From positions 1 to 64,000 of the forward strand of contig JAFTGB010000031.1 in the NCBI GenBank assembly GCA_017458125.1: DNA of 64,000 nucleotides, read 5' to 3'. This document shows positions 27,510-37,082 of this stretch, piece after piece (position 1 is the stretch's first letter; every line of letters begins with the position of its first letter). This stretch comes from Prevotella sp. (GTDB taxonomy: Bacteria; Bacteroidota; Bacteroidia; Bacteroidales; Bacteroidaceae). The translations under genes and the position numbers were made by a program. The notes below the pieces were generated by a model. It saw only the letters and a program-made list of their open reading frames with translations, ran no database searches and had not been told where the DNA came from.

Positions 27510-27619
27510 GAAGCAAGAGGCAAGAAGCAAGAGATATGATGGTAAACGATGAAAAGGGTGAGCAGAGACAGAAGCGGCAGGAGTATTCTCTTGCTTCTTG
27601 CTTCTTGCCTCTTGCTTCT
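27509..27619. repeat. GAAGCAAGA-type inverted-repeat element overlapping a gene start
   Basis: The left arm (27509-27533) is built of AGAAGCAAGAGGCAAGAAGC-type units. The right arm (27588-27619) is the reverse complement with one extra unit. The right arm is identical over 32 bp to the right arm at 37021-37052. Further single units follow at about 27632-27645 and 27651-27664. The right arm and these units are translated as the N-terminus of the next protein. Confidence 0.85.
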
Positions 27620-29878
27620 AAGATTTTCTTATCTCTTGCTTCTAAAGCACTACTCTTGCTTCTCGTGCCCTCACAGGCTATGGCCCAACGGTTGGACGCC
27701 GCCCACATCATGATTGATGCGGAGACGACCGCAAACTCCAAACACATCTACCGAACATTCCAGGACGCCGCCGCACGCATCGCCGACGCCAACAACGCCG
27801 AAGGCATCACCGTCTACATCCGACCGGGGGTCTACTGGATAGACGACCCGGACGACAATACCGTTAAAATCGGCGAAAACGGGCGCGAACCGTTTGGCAT
27901 GGTGCTCCGATGCGCACCTACGGCAAAGCTGCGACTGATAGGTATGGGCAGCCGACCGGAGGACGTCGTGCTGGCCTCACAGCGCGGACAGACGCAGGGC
28001 GCCGTGGGCAACTTCACCATGTTCGACATCTGGTGCGGCAGCCTGACGGTGGAGAACCTGACCATGGGCAACTACTGCAACGTGGACTTGGTGTACCCGA
28101 GGAACCCGAAACTGAACAGGCCGCGACGCTCCGACGCCATCACGCAGGCACATGTCGGCTACGTACACGGCGACAGTCTCGTGGCCAAAAAGGTCCGTTT
28201 CATCAGCCGTCTGAACCTCAACCCGCTGAACGGCGCCAAGAACTCGTACTATGAGGACTGCCACTTTGAATGCACCGACGACGCCCTGAACGGCAACGCT
28301 ACCTACCGCCACTGCAACTTCGACCTGTACGGCGAGAAACCGTTCTGGTCGACATTCGGCGACGGCGCACTGTTCGTGGACTGCGACTTCCACGTCATGG
28401 GCAACAACCGCACAATGTATTTCTGCAAGCGCGGAGGACCGGTGACCGTCGTCAACAGCCGCTACCATGCACCGTCGGACAGCATGTATATAGGATGGAC
28501 TGCTTATCCGCAACGCTGGCTGCGCTGCTACCAGAAAGGGTTCACACTGAACGGCAAACCCTACACCATAGGCCAGCGGCAGCCGCAGAACACGCTGACG
28601 CCGGACTTCCTGAACGACGCCATGCAACGGCCGCCACACCTCACCATCAACCAGCATGAGGCCACGCTGCGCACAGGCGAGGATGACCTGACGCTGACGG
28701 CTCCCGGCGCCGACGGCTGGCGCGTGGAGCAGGGCTACGAGCAATATGCCACACTGCGGGTGGGCAGCGACGGCACAGCCGTCGTCACACCGTCGAACAA
28801 TACCGATGAAACCGTGGAATTCTGCGTCGTAGCCACGACGGCCGACGGGCGAGAGGCTGCGTGCCAGTTAACGGTGAAACCGTCCATTTTGCCGCCTCCG
28901 GGCTTTGTGAAAGCCCCTGAAATCAGACAGAACGGGCGACAGCTATTCTTAGACTACGAGCTGGCGTTGGAGGGTCGCCGCGACCTTTCGGAGGTGACAT
29001 GGCTGCGCGACGGCATCGCCGTGAGCGTCACCCACAACGAGCCTCAGCGTCACTACACGCTGACCAAGGCTGACGTGGGGCACGACCTCTGCGTGATGAT
29101 GAAGCCGCGGCACCAGCGCAGCAACTACGGCAAGGCGATGAAGACGTGCTTCTCTGTAGAAAATGTGAACGACACAGGCAGCAGTGCCACGCTGACCACT
29201 GACTTCCACGACTTCCCCTGCCAGTGGCAGCCGAAGGTGCTGCCGGGCTTCTGGACGGTGGACGGATATAAGCCGGCGGACACTGCGGAATTTCCGTGGT
29301 CGTTTGACAACACAAAACCCATGTGGGAGTACGGCAAGGGCTACAACGGTGCCGTAGGCTACGGCCTGCTGCAAGCGCAGCGCGGCGCACGTTTGATGTA
29401 TACTCCGGTCAGCGGCAGCTACGGCGACATGCACCTGAAACTGTTCGTCGACCCCACCAAGACGGCCGGACAGGGCTTCGGCTCGGCTACTCAGCAGTAC
29501 ATGGACGTCTGCCTGAAGTTCGACACCGAGACGCTGACGGGCTACGGCCTGCGCATCGTCCGCACCACCAAGCATGCCAAGGCCGTCGACTTCCTGTTAG
29601 TGCGTTATGACCACGGACAGGTAACGCCGCTGACGGAGCCGGTAGCTTCGACCTGCTACCGCACCAACTGCACCATTTCCGTCGATTTCATCGGGAACGT
29701 GCTGACAGCACACGTAGAGACGGCGACGCCACAACCCGCCGAGTCGACACTGGCCAAGCAGGTGGACCTGCGGGCCGAGGTGGCACCGAACGCGTTCGGC
29801 GGCGTACACATACAGCACACCGGGACGTGCGGCGAGAGCACCACCATGCTGCACCAGCTGACGGTGAGCTGGCCGTAG
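27536..29878 (+). CDS. Secreted right-handed beta-helix protein, pectinesterase-like
   Basis: The 780-residue product starts at tandem ATGs inside a repeat element. The next Met is at the signal cleavage region, so residues 17-48 (SLASCFLPLASKIFLSLAS, then KALLLLLVPSQAMAQ) would serve as signal peptide, with cleavage after AMA. Residues about 50-360 look like a parallel beta-helix of the pectinesterase/pectate-lyase type (ITVYIRPGVYWID, LTVENLTMGNYCN, DDALNGNATYRHCNF). Then follow Ig-like beta-sandwich regions (about 380-560) and a C-terminal jelly-roll-like region. It probably acts on a plant or host polysaccharide outside the cytoplasm. No catalytic set could be assigned, so the substrate is unknown. 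Confidence 0.65.
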   Translation: MMVNDEKGEQRQKRQEYSLASCFLPLASKIFLSLASKALLLLLVPSQAMAQRLDAAHIMIDAETTANSKHIYRTFQDAAARIADANNAEGITVYIRPGVYWIDDPDDNTVKIGENGREPFGMVLRCAPTAKLRLIGMGSRPEDVVLASQRGQTQGAVGNFTMFDIWCGSLTVENLTMGNYCNVDLVYPRNPKLNRPRRSDAITQAHVGYVHGDSLVAKKVRFISRLNLNPLNGAKNSYYEDCHFECTDDALNGNATYRHCNFDLYGEKPFWSTFGDGALFVDCDFHVMGNNRTMYFCKRGGPVTVVNSRYHAPSDSMYIGWTAYPQRWLRCYQKGFTLNGKPYTIGQRQPQNTLTPDFLNDAMQRPPHLTINQHEATLRTGEDDLTLTAPGADGWRVEQGYEQYATLRVGSDGTAVVTPSNNTDETVEFCVVATTADGREAACQLTVKPSILPPPGFVKAPEIRQNGRQLFLDYELALEGRRDLSEVTWLRDGIAVSVTHNEPQRHYTLTKADVGHDLCVMMKPRHQRSNYGKAMKTCFSVENVNDTGSSATLTTDFHDFPCQWQPKVLPGFWTVDGYKPADTAEFPWSFDNTKPMWEYGKGYNGAVGYGLLQAQRGARLMYTPVSGSYGDMHLKLFVDPTKTAGQGFGSATQQYMDVCLKFDTETLTGYGLRIVRTTKHAKAVDFLLVRYDHGQVTPLTEPVASTCYRTNCTISVDFIGNVLTAHVETATPQPAESTLAKQVDLRAEVAPNAFGGVHIQHTGTCGESTTMLHQLTVSWP

Positions 29879-29879
29879 G

Positions 29880-31217
29880 TCACACGATGGGCAGCGAGAT
29901 ACCGTTGATTTTCTGATAGACATCCAAGGCATAGACGTCGGTCATGCCTGAGATGTAGTCGATGACAGCCATCAGACGCTCTTCCAGTCCCGGGGCATTG
30001 ATATCGTACTGGGAGGAAACGCGGCTGATGAGCTGATGAGAATAGAAACGGTCGGGGTTGGTCACGGCCTCCACCATCTTCTCCATAAGCGTGGCCATAA
30101 TCTGATAACCGGACAACTCGACGTCAAGGACAGGACGGCTCTTATAGACCCGCTCGACCGACAGCTGAGCGCAACGCTTGTAGGCAGCGCGCTGCAAGGG
30201 ACTGATGTGGTCGATAAGGCTACCCTCAAAGACACCATTGAGAATGTCCTGCTCATGGGCGAGGAACGTGTTGACACACTCATTCTCCAACTTTCCGATG
30301 ACACAGGCGCGCAGGTAGACCACCTGCTCGTTCTCGTCGGTCAGCTGTTCGTCGCGGATGCGCTGCAGTATCTTCTGCTGTGTGTCGTCGTCGAAGAAGC
30401 CAAGGAACAGGTCTGACACCGTCTCGAAAGACAGAATCTTGAGCTTGTGGGCATCTTCCAAGTCCATAATCTCGTAACAGATGTCGTCGGCGGCTTCTAC
30501 TAAGTAGACCAGCGGATGGCGGGCATAACGCAGCGGCTCACCGGGTTTCGACTTGCAGATAATGCCCATTTCATCGGCAATACGCTGATAGGTGTCGCGC
30601 TCGCTAAGAAAGAAGCCGAACTTGCCGCTCCGACTGGGAGCCATGGACGAGAAAGGGTACTTCACGATGCTGGCAATAGTGCTGTAGGTCATGACGAAAC
30701 CGCCGGGACGACGGCCCTTGAACTGGTGCGTCAGCAAACGGAAGGCATTGGCGTTGCCCTCAAAGTGGGTGATATCGGACCAGAACTCGGGACTCACCTG
30801 GTGCTGAAGGAAATGGCCGCCGCCCTCGGTGAAGAAGGTCTGGATGGCTTTCTCGCCGGAATGGCCGAAAGGCGGATTGCCCAGGTCGTGGGCCAGACAG
30901 GCCGTGGCCACAATCTGGCCAATCTCCTCGAACAGCGTTCCGCGCAATTCGGGACGGTAGGCACAAATGCGTTGTGCCACATCGTTGCCCAACGACATGC
31001 CCACGCTGGCCACTTCCAAAGAGTGGGTGAGACGATTGTGCACAAACACGCTGCCCGGCAGCGGGAACACCTGAGTCTTGTTCTGCAGTCGCCGGAAGGG
31101 TGCCGAGAATATGAGGCGGTCGTAGTCGCGCTTGAATTCTGTACGGTCGTCATGCCGCTCCACATGCCGATGCTCTTGTCCTAATCGCTTGTTGGATATC
31201 AGTTTCTGCCACTCCAT
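29880..31217 (-). CDS. dgt: Deoxyguanosinetriphosphate triphosphohydrolase
   Basis: The 445-residue HD-domain enzyme splits dGTP into deoxyguanosine and triphosphate. Metal-binding motifs are visible: RLTHSLEVASVG (first His) and ACLAHDLGNPPFGHSGE (HD pair, then the second His), with a later Asp in VEAADDICYEIMDLEDA. The N-terminus RTEFKRDYDRLIFSAPFRRLQNKTQV is typical. It ends 1 bp from the beta-helix stop, convergent with it. The divergent neighbour dut also controls nucleotide pools. Confidence 0.93.
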   Translation of the reverse strand: MEWQKLISNKRLGQEHRHVERHDDRTEFKRDYDRLIFSAPFRRLQNKTQVFPLPGSVFVHNRLTHSLEVASVGMSLGNDVAQRICAYRPELRGTLFEEIGQIVATACLAHDLGNPPFGHSGEKAIQTFFTEGGGHFLQHQVSPEFWSDITHFEGNANAFRLLTHQFKGRRPGGFVMTYSTIASIVKYPFSSMAPSRSGKFGFFLSERDTYQRIADEMGIICKSKPGEPLRYARHPLVYLVEAADDICYEIMDLEDAHKLKILSFETVSDLFLGFFDDDTQQKILQRIRDEQLTDENEQVVYLRACVIGKLENECVNTFLAHEQDILNGVFEGSLIDHISPLQRAAYKRCAQLSVERVYKSRPVLDVELSGYQIMATLMEKMVEAVTNPDRFYSHQLISRVSSQYDINAPGLEERLMAVIDYISGMTDVYALDVYQKINGISLPIV

Positions 31218-31392
31218 AATCGTTGTCGCTCTGCATTAAAGCGGCATGGCTGCCGCTGTGATGCCTTTTTTCGGGGCGTAAAGGTACTGCAAAATGGCTG
31301 AATTGCCAAATTTCAACGCAAGAAGTTAAAGAAAATGTGGGGAAATAAGACTTTTTAAGGACGAAAATGATGGTAGTTTCAAGAGGATTGAG

Positions 31393-31401
31393 TACCTTTG
31401 C
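31393..31401 (+). promoter_or_regulatory. -7 box for dut operon
   Basis: TACCTTTGC lies 31 bases before the dut ATG. The 214-bp divergent gap also carries GCAAAATGG near 31290, a weaker candidate for dgt on the other strand. Confidence 0.55.
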
Positions 31402-31431
31402 ACATTATTAATAAACGTAACGCTTGAAAAG

Positions 31432-31869
31432 ATGATAAAAGTCAAGGTTGTCAACCGTGGGCACCAGCAGCTGCCCGCATACGCCACGACACAGAGTGCG
31501 GGCATGGACCTGAGGGCAAACCTGAGTGAACCCGTCACGCTACGGCCCATGGAACGCAGGCTTATTCCCACAGGACTGCACATCGCACTGCCCGAGGGCT
31601 TTGAAGCCCAAGTGCGCCCGCGCAGCGGGCTGGCCCTGAAGCACGGGCTCACGGTGCTGAACACTCCGGGAACGATTGACGCCGACTACCGTGGCGAGAT
31701 AGGCGTGGTGTTAGTGAACCTGTCGCAGGAAGACTTCACCGTCAACGACGGCGAGCGCATAGCCCAGTTAGTGATAGCGCGTTACGAACAGGCTGAGCTG
31801 ACACCCGTCGAGGTGCTGGACGAGACGGCACGCGGCGAGGGTGGCTACGGGCACACTGGGGTGAAATAA
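31432..31869 (+). CDS. dut: dUTP diphosphatase
   Basis: This 145-residue trimeric dUTPase converts dUTP to dUMP and pyrophosphate, keeping uracil out of DNA. All five family motifs are seen: [28 protein letters not shown] with the catalytic Asp/Tyr pair, [12 protein letters not shown], and the C-terminal GEGGYGHTG. It heads a plus-strand run with the TPR protein, the DUF4292 lipoprotein and the EnvC-like protein. Confidence 0.97.
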   Translation: MIKVKVVNRGHQQLPAYATTQSAGMDLRANLSEPVTLRPMERRLIPTGLHIALPEGFEAQVRPRSGLALKHGLTVLNTPGTIDADYRGEIGVVLVNLSQEDFTVNDGERIAQLVIARYEQAELTPVEVLDETARGEGGYGHTGVK

Positions 31870-31903
31870 GCTAAAACACAATGCAAGACACAGGCGAGAG
31901 ACG

Positions 31904-33664
31904 ATGAGACGACTGACGGTATGGATGGTGACGATAATGATGGGGCTGACTTGCCAAGGGCAGGTGAGCACGGACAGCGTGTCTGCCGCCTTTCCATCGG
32001 TACCCACTACGGCCATGCGCTATGACGCCATGTTCTTGGATGCCATCTGCCAAAGGGAGAAAGGCAACAGCGACGCCTGCTTCGACCTGCTGAACCACTG
32101 CATAGAAATAGACTCCACACGCGCAGAGGCTTACTACTTCCTGACGCAATACTATAGCGCACTGAAGGACAAAGAGAAGGCGTTCAGCTATGCACTGAAG
32201 GCCACGCAGTTAGAACCGGGCAACGCCACGTTCCTGGAAACTCTCGGCAACGCCTACATCCAGCAGCGCGAATACGCCAAGGCTGCCGAGACCCTGGAGA
32301 AGCTCTACGAATTGAACCGCGACCGCGAGGACGTGTTAGGCGTGCTGGTGCAGCTGTACGAACAGTTGGAGGACTACGACCACGCCATCCAGACGCTGGC
32401 GCGCTTAGAGATGATGGAGGGCAAGACGGAACGGCTCTCGTTAGCCAAGAGCCAGCTGTTCACCCAGAAGGGCGACAAGAAAGCGGCCATCAGCGAGATA
32501 GAACAGTTGGCCGACCAGTACCCCAACGACCTCAACTACCGCTGCCTCTATGCCACGACGCTCTACCAGAACGGACAGCAGAAGAAGGCGCTTGCCCTGT
32601 ATCAGGATATCCTGCGGGAGGAGCCGACAAACCGCAACGCCCTGATGGCCATGCTGGGCTACTACAACGAACAGAAAGACTCGGCCAACATGGACTGCAC
32701 CATTGAGCGCATCCTGCTGAACAAAGAGACAACGCTGCAAGACCGGGTGGCACTGATGCGGCAGGTCATCAGCGACAGCGAGCAGCACGGAGGCGACTCC
32801 ACCCGCGTGCTCCAGCTGTTCCACCAGATGCTCCGGCAGCCGGAGGCCGAGGCCGACATGGCCATCTTCTGCGCTACATACATGAACCTGAAGAAAATGC
32901 CGCAGGACAGCATCGTACCCATACTGGAACGCGCCCTGCAGTTAGCCCCCGACCATGCAGCAGCACGCCTGCAGTTAGTGAGCTATGCCTGGCAGGCCGA
33001 AGACCGCGACCGCGTCATCGCCCTGTGCCGCGACGCACGCCAGTATAACCCTGACGAGATGGCGTTCTACTACTATCAGGGCATCGCCTACTACCAGAAG
33101 GAGCAGTTAGACGACGCACTGAATGCCTTCCAAAACGGCATCAGCGTCATCACCGCCGACAGCGACCCCGCCATTGTCTCGGACTTCTACGCCGTCATGG
33201 GCGACATCATGCACCAGAAAGGCATGGAGCAAGAGGCATACGCCGCCTACGACTCGTGCTTAGTCTGGAAGGACGACAACATCGGATGCCTGAACAACTA
33301 TGCCTACTATCTGAGTGAAAAGGGAAAACAACTGGAAAAGGCGGAGCAGATGTCGTACCGCACCATCAAGGCCGAGCCCAAGAATGCCACCTACTTAGAC
33401 ACCTACGCCTGGATCCTCTTCATGCAGAAACGCTACGACGAGGCCAAGATATACATAGACCAGACCCTGCAGTGCGACAGCGACTCGTCGGCAGTCATGC
33501 TGGAGCACGCCGGCGACATCTACTACCACACCGGGAACGCGGCAGAAGCCGTGGCACTATGGCAGAAGGCACTGGAGCGCAGCTCTGAGAAGTCAGAGAT
33601 AAAGGACGACCGCAAGAAAGTGCTGATAAGGAAAATCAAACTCAAAAAATACCTCAAAGAATGA
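31904..33664 (+). CDS. Secreted tetratricopeptide-repeat protein
   Basis: The 586-residue protein has a signal peptide (MRRLTVWMVTIMMGLTCQG) and then TPR units over most of its length. Examples are AYYFLTQYYSALKDKEKAFS, ATFLETLGNAYIQQREYAKA and, near the end, TYLDTYAWILFMQKRYDEAK. TPR arrays act as protein-binding scaffolds. It is probably periplasmic. Its stop overlaps the next ATG by 4 bp, so it is likely coupled to the DUF4292 lipoprotein and EnvC-like genes. This trio is common in Bacteroidales and points to an envelope role. Confidence 0.85.
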   Translation: MRRLTVWMVTIMMGLTCQGQVSTDSVSAAFPSVPTTAMRYDAMFLDAICQREKGNSDACFDLLNHCIEIDSTRAEAYYFLTQYYSALKDKEKAFSYALKATQLEPGNATFLETLGNAYIQQREYAKAAETLEKLYELNRDREDVLGVLVQLYEQLEDYDHAIQTLARLEMMEGKTERLSLAKSQLFTQKGDKKAAISEIEQLADQYPNDLNYRCLYATTLYQNGQQKKALALYQDILREEPTNRNALMAMLGYYNEQKDSANMDCTIERILLNKETTLQDRVALMRQVISDSEQHGGDSTRVLQLFHQMLRQPEAEADMAIFCATYMNLKKMPQDSIVPILERALQLAPDHAAARLQLVSYAWQAEDRDRVIALCRDARQYNPDEMAFYYYQGIAYYQKEQLDDALNAFQNGISVITADSDPAIVSDFYAVMGDIMHQKGMEQEAYAAYDSCLVWKDDNIGCLNNYAYYLSEKGKQLEKAEQMSYRTIKAEPKNATYLDTYAWILFMQKRYDEAKIYIDQTLQCDSDSSAVMLEHAGDIYYHTGNAAEAVALWQKALERSSEKSEIKDDRKKVLIRKIKLKKYLKE

Positions 33665-34521
33665 AACCACTACACATCGCAAAAATGACCGTCATGGCTA
33701 TGACGCTGACGCTGGTGGCTGCCTGCGGTACACACCGCAAGGCTGTCAAAGACACAACGGCTGCTGTGATCACTCCTGCTGACACGCTGAAGAAACAGGC
33801 ATTCCTGCAGAAGGTGAACGACAATGCGCAATACGCCCATTTCATCACATCGAAACTACGGTTCACGGTGGAAGTGGGAAACAGGCAGATGACGCTGACA
33901 GGCAACCTGAAGATGAAACGCGACGACGTCATACGCCTGCAGCTGATGGCCTTCGGCTTTGTGGAGGCCGGACGGTTGGAGTTCACCAAGGAGTACGTCC
34001 TGATTATGGACCGCATCAACAAACTGTACCTGAAGGTTCCTTACGCGCAGGTGGACTTCCTGCGCAACAGCAACATCGACTTCTACGTGCTGCAGGGACT
34101 GTTCTGGAACCAGCTGTTCCAGCCGCGCGTGTCAAGACCTACCGACCAGCAGCTCAAAAGCTACAAGACGGAGGCTGGTGCTGACAACACCATCATCTCC
34201 ATTGAGGACGGCAAGCTCTCGTACCGCTGGTTAGCTGACAACAACACGCAACTGGTGAAGATGGCCAACATCCTATACAACGACAAGTTCCGTGGCAACT
34301 ACCAGCTGAACTGGGACTACGAGGACTTCAAAATGCACAACCGCAAGCAGTTCCCCATGGAACACAAGGTGTCGTTCACCACTCCCGAAAAGGAAATCAA
34401 GCTGGGCTTCATCTTCAACTACATGGGCAATGACGAGGAGTGGGAGACACGCACTGAGGTGTCAACAAAATACCGTCAGGTCAGCATTGACGAAATACTG
34501 CAACGCTTTATGTCACTATAA
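33661..34521 (+). CDS. DUF4292 lipoprotein
   Basis: The 286-residue protein begins with a lipoprotein signal ending LVAAC (Cys21). The rest has the pattern of DUF4292, a LolB-like beta-rich lipoprotein family of Bacteroidetes (FITSKLRFTVEVGNRQMTLTGNLKMKRDDVIRLQL-type segment around 60-95). A role in lipoprotein or envelope handling is inferred from the LolA/LolB-like fold and is unproven. It is tightly placed between the TPR gene and the EnvC-like gene. Confidence 0.75.
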   Translation: MKPLHIAKMTVMAMTLTLVAACGTHRKAVKDTTAAVITPADTLKKQAFLQKVNDNAQYAHFITSKLRFTVEVGNRQMTLTGNLKMKRDDVIRLQLMAFGFVEAGRLEFTKEYVLIMDRINKLYLKVPYAQVDFLRNSNIDFYVLQGLFWNQLFQPRVSRPTDQQLKSYKTEAGADNTIISIEDGKLSYRWLADNNTQLVKMANILYNDKFRGNYQLNWDYEDFKMHNRKQFPMEHKVSFTTPEKEIKLGFIFNYMGNDEEWETRTEVSTKYRQVSIDEILQRFMSL

Positions 34522-34530
34522 CTCTTGAGA

Positions 34531-36120
34531 ATGAAGCGATTAGGTATTCTCATCTTCCTCATGCTCTTCGCACTGACCCCTTATGCGCAAAAGAAACAAA
34601 GCACAAGGTCAGCAGCGAAGAAGACTGCCGTAACCAAACGGAACAGCAGGTCGGCAAAGACCAAACGGAGCACGAAGAGAAAAGCGAAGAGCACCCAGAA
34701 GGCACCGTCAGTACAGTCGCTGCAGACGCAACGGAAGCAGATACAGCAACAGATAAAGGCCCAGGAGCAGCGACTGCGCAAAAACGAGCAGGACGTGAAG
34801 AAGCGTCTGGAAAACCTGATGGTCATCAACACCGAGATAGAGGGCAAGCGGCGCACCATAGACACCATACGCCACGACATCACCAACCTTGACACGCGGA
34901 TAGACCAGTTAGGAAATCAGTTGGAAGACCTGCAGCAACAGTTGGAAGAGAAGAAGCAGAACTACGTCAAGTCCATGCGCTACATGCACCGCAACCGCTC
35001 GACGCAGAGCCAGCTCATGTTCATCTTCAGCGCAGACAACCTGACGCAGATGTACCGCCGACTGCGCTTCATGCGCGAATACGCCTCCTACCAGCGCGCA
35101 CAGGGCGAGGAGGTGAAAGCCAAGCAAGAAGAGGTAAACAAGAAGTTCCAAAGTCTGAACATAGCACAGGAGAAGAAGCGCCGCCTGCTGTCTAAAGGCG
35201 AGCAGGAACAGCACCTGCTGGAGGGCAAGCAGACGGAGCAGCAGAACGTGGTGAACACGCTGAAGAAGGAACAGAAGACCATCCAGGGCATCATCAGCCA
35301 GCAGAAGAAGAAAGACGCTGACCTAAACGCCCAGATAGACAGGCTGATAGCCGAGGAGGTGGCACGCCAGAAAGCCCGTGCCGCCGCTGAAGCCAAGAAG
35401 CGCGCTGAAGCCGAGGCTGCCAAGAAGCGGGCCGCTGAGCTGGCACGCAAGAAAGCCGAGGCCGAAGCGGCCGCCCGCGAACATGCGCGCCGCATAGCCG
35501 AGGCCAAGGCTAAAGAGGAGAAAGCCAAGGCCGAGGCCAAGGCTGCCAGGGACAAGAAGGAACGCGAGGCCGCCGAACGCAGGCTGCGTGAGGCCGAGCG
35601 CAAGCGTCTGGCCGCCGAACGCAAGGCAGAAGCTGAGCGCCGTGAGCGCGCCAAGGCCATCGCCACGGCCACCAAGGAGAATGACGACGCACTGAAGATG
35701 CCGACGGAGGACGTGCGCCTGAGCGGCAAGTTCGAGAGCAACCGCGGCCGTCTGCCCATGCCCATCACCGGGCCCTACCGCATCGTCAGCCACTTCGGAC
35801 AATATAACGTGGAAGGACTGCATAACGTGACCCTCGACAACAAAGGCATCAACATACGCGGTGAAGCCGGAGCGCAGGCCCGCAGCATATTCGACGGTGA
35901 AGTGAGCGCCGTCTTCAACTTCGGAAGAACGATGGTGGTCATGGTGCGTCACGGCAGCTACATCTCCGTCTACTGCAATCTGGCCAGTGTCAACGTCAGC
36001 CGGGGACAGCGCGTCAGCACCCGTCAGGCATTGGGACGCGTAGGCCAGGACAACATCCTGCAGTTCCAGCTGCGCCGAGAGACGGCGAAACTTAACCCCG
36101 AGAGCTGGTTGGGCAGATAA
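34531..36120 (+). CDS. EnvC-like murein hydrolase activator with degenerate LytM domain
   Basis: I start at the ATG of MKRLGILIFLML (34531) rather than an upstream TTG, giving 529 residues. After the signal peptide comes a basic Lys/Arg/Ser-rich stretch, then coiled coil (about 60-260), a long Ala/Lys/Glu-rich helix (about 265-375) and a C-terminal LytM/M23 domain (about 405-529). The zinc-binding residues look lost: the HxGxD position reads NKGINIRG and the HxH-type YxHL position reads YCNLASV. EnvC-type proteins with dead LytM domains activate amidases, so a regulatory rather than lytic role is inferred. Confidence 0.8.
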   Translation: MKRLGILIFLMLFALTPYAQKKQSTRSAAKKTAVTKRNSRSAKTKRSTKRKAKSTQKAPSVQSLQTQRKQIQQQIKAQEQRLRKNEQDVKKRLENLMVINTEIEGKRRTIDTIRHDITNLDTRIDQLGNQLEDLQQQLEEKKQNYVKSMRYMHRNRSTQSQLMFIFSADNLTQMYRRLRFMREYASYQRAQGEEVKAKQEEVNKKFQSLNIAQEKKRRLLSKGEQEQHLLEGKQTEQQNVVNTLKKEQKTIQGIISQQKKKDADLNAQIDRLIAEEVARQKARAAAEAKKRAEAEAAKKRAAELARKKAEAEAAAREHARRIAEAKAKEEKAKAEAKAARDKKEREAAERRLREAERKRLAAERKAEAERRERAKAIATATKENDDALKMPTEDVRLSGKFESNRGRLPMPITGPYRIVSHFGQYNVEGLHNVTLDNKGINIRGEAGAQARSIFDGEVSAVFNFGRTMVVMVRHGSYISVYCNLASVNVSRGQRVSTRQALGRVGQDNILQFQLRRETAKLNPESWLGR

Positions 36121-36210
36121 ACAAAGACGCTACTTCACGTCGCGGGTGAGCATGAGCCGGTAGTCGACCGGGCTTTCAACAGCTGCACGAACAAAAAAGA
36201 TAACAAAAAG

Positions 36211-36960
36211 ATGAAGACAAACATGATTTCCCTGACGGCGGCCGCCCTGATGCTGTGCACGATGGAGGTGTCGGCCCAGCAGACAGTGGCCGACAAACCG
36301 CACAACACACTGAAGACGCCTCCGTTTCTCAGCGTCAACGAACAGCCCAACCACGCCAAGTACCTGGCCCAGCCACCAGCCACGGACAGCATGGCCTTCA
36401 TGACTGATGCCTACTACTACCAGTGGGGCAAGCAGCAGCGCACGACAGCGCGCGGCGAGCAGGCTGCCGCCGACGAAGAGCAGAGGACGTCCAAGGCATT
36501 CAGTGATGCGGCAGGCTTCGTCATCAGCCCCGACGAATGCCCTGAAATCTTCAAGTTAGTGGAAGGAGCATGGGTGGATGCCCTGACTGCCAACCTGCGC
36601 TCCAAGAACTACTTCAAGCGCGTCCGTCCGTTCGTATATTTCTGCGAGCCGTCGTTAGTGTCCAGAACCGACTCTTTCGCCAGAAAGAGCTTCAGCTACC
36701 CCTCGGGGCACGCCAGCAGGGGATGGGTCTATGCGCTGACGCTGGCCCTTGTGGTGCCCGACTCCACGGAGGCTCTTATCCGCCGCGGACAGGAGTACGC
36801 CCTGAACCGTGTCATCTGCGGCCGCCACTACAAGAGCGACGTGGACGCCTCGCTCATTGAGGCCAACGCCGTCATGTGCCGTCTGCTCTCCAACGAGGCC
36901 TTCCTTGCCCAGCTGTCGCGTGCCCGCAAGGAGTACGCTGAGATGAGGGGCAAGAAGTAA
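36211..36960 (+). CDS. Class A non-specific acid phosphatase (PAP2 superfamily)
   Basis: The 249-residue protein has a signal peptide (MKTNMISLTAAALMLCTMEVSA) and the three-part phosphatase motif: KNYFKRVRPF, YPSGHASRGW and NRVICGRHYKSD. The catalytic His are in PSGH and GRHYKSD. The usual Ser before the third-motif Arg is Asn. It resembles PhoN-type periplasmic phosphatases that release phosphate from diverse monoesters. It is followed at once by a perfect inverted repeat. Confidence 0.88.
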   Translation: MKTNMISLTAAALMLCTMEVSAQQTVADKPHNTLKTPPFLSVNEQPNHAKYLAQPPATDSMAFMTDAYYYQWGKQQRTTARGEQAAADEEQRTSKAFSDAAGFVISPDECPEIFKLVEGAWVDALTANLRSKNYFKRVRPFVYFCEPSLVSRTDSFARKSFSYPSGHASRGWVYALTLALVVPDSTEALIRRGQEYALNRVICGRHYKSDVDASLIEANAVMCRLLSNEAFLAQLSRARKEYAEMRGKK

Positions 36961-36965
36961 TTTTG

Positions 36966-37052
36966 AGAAGCAAGAGGCAAGAAGCAAGAAGCAAGAGAAT
37001 AGTTCAATCGCTGGACATTTCTCTTGCTTCTTGCTTCTTGCCTCTTGCTTCT
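36966..37052. repeat. Perfect 32-bp inverted repeat of GAAGCAAGA units
   Basis: Arms 36966-36997 and 37021-37052 are perfect reverse complements with a 23-nt spacer. Each arm is itself made of 7- to 8-bp units (AGAAGCA, AGAGGCA). More units trail to about 37078. It sits between convergent genes and could terminate both. The right arm is identical to 27588-27619. Confidence 0.9.
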
Positions 37053-37082
37053 TATCTCTTGCCTCTTGCTTCTCACTTCTCT

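Noticed and set aside
27596-27610. Lipobox LASC in the beta-helix protein N-terminus
   Set aside because: No hydrophobic stretch precedes the Cys, only QKRQEYS, so lipid modification there is unlikely.
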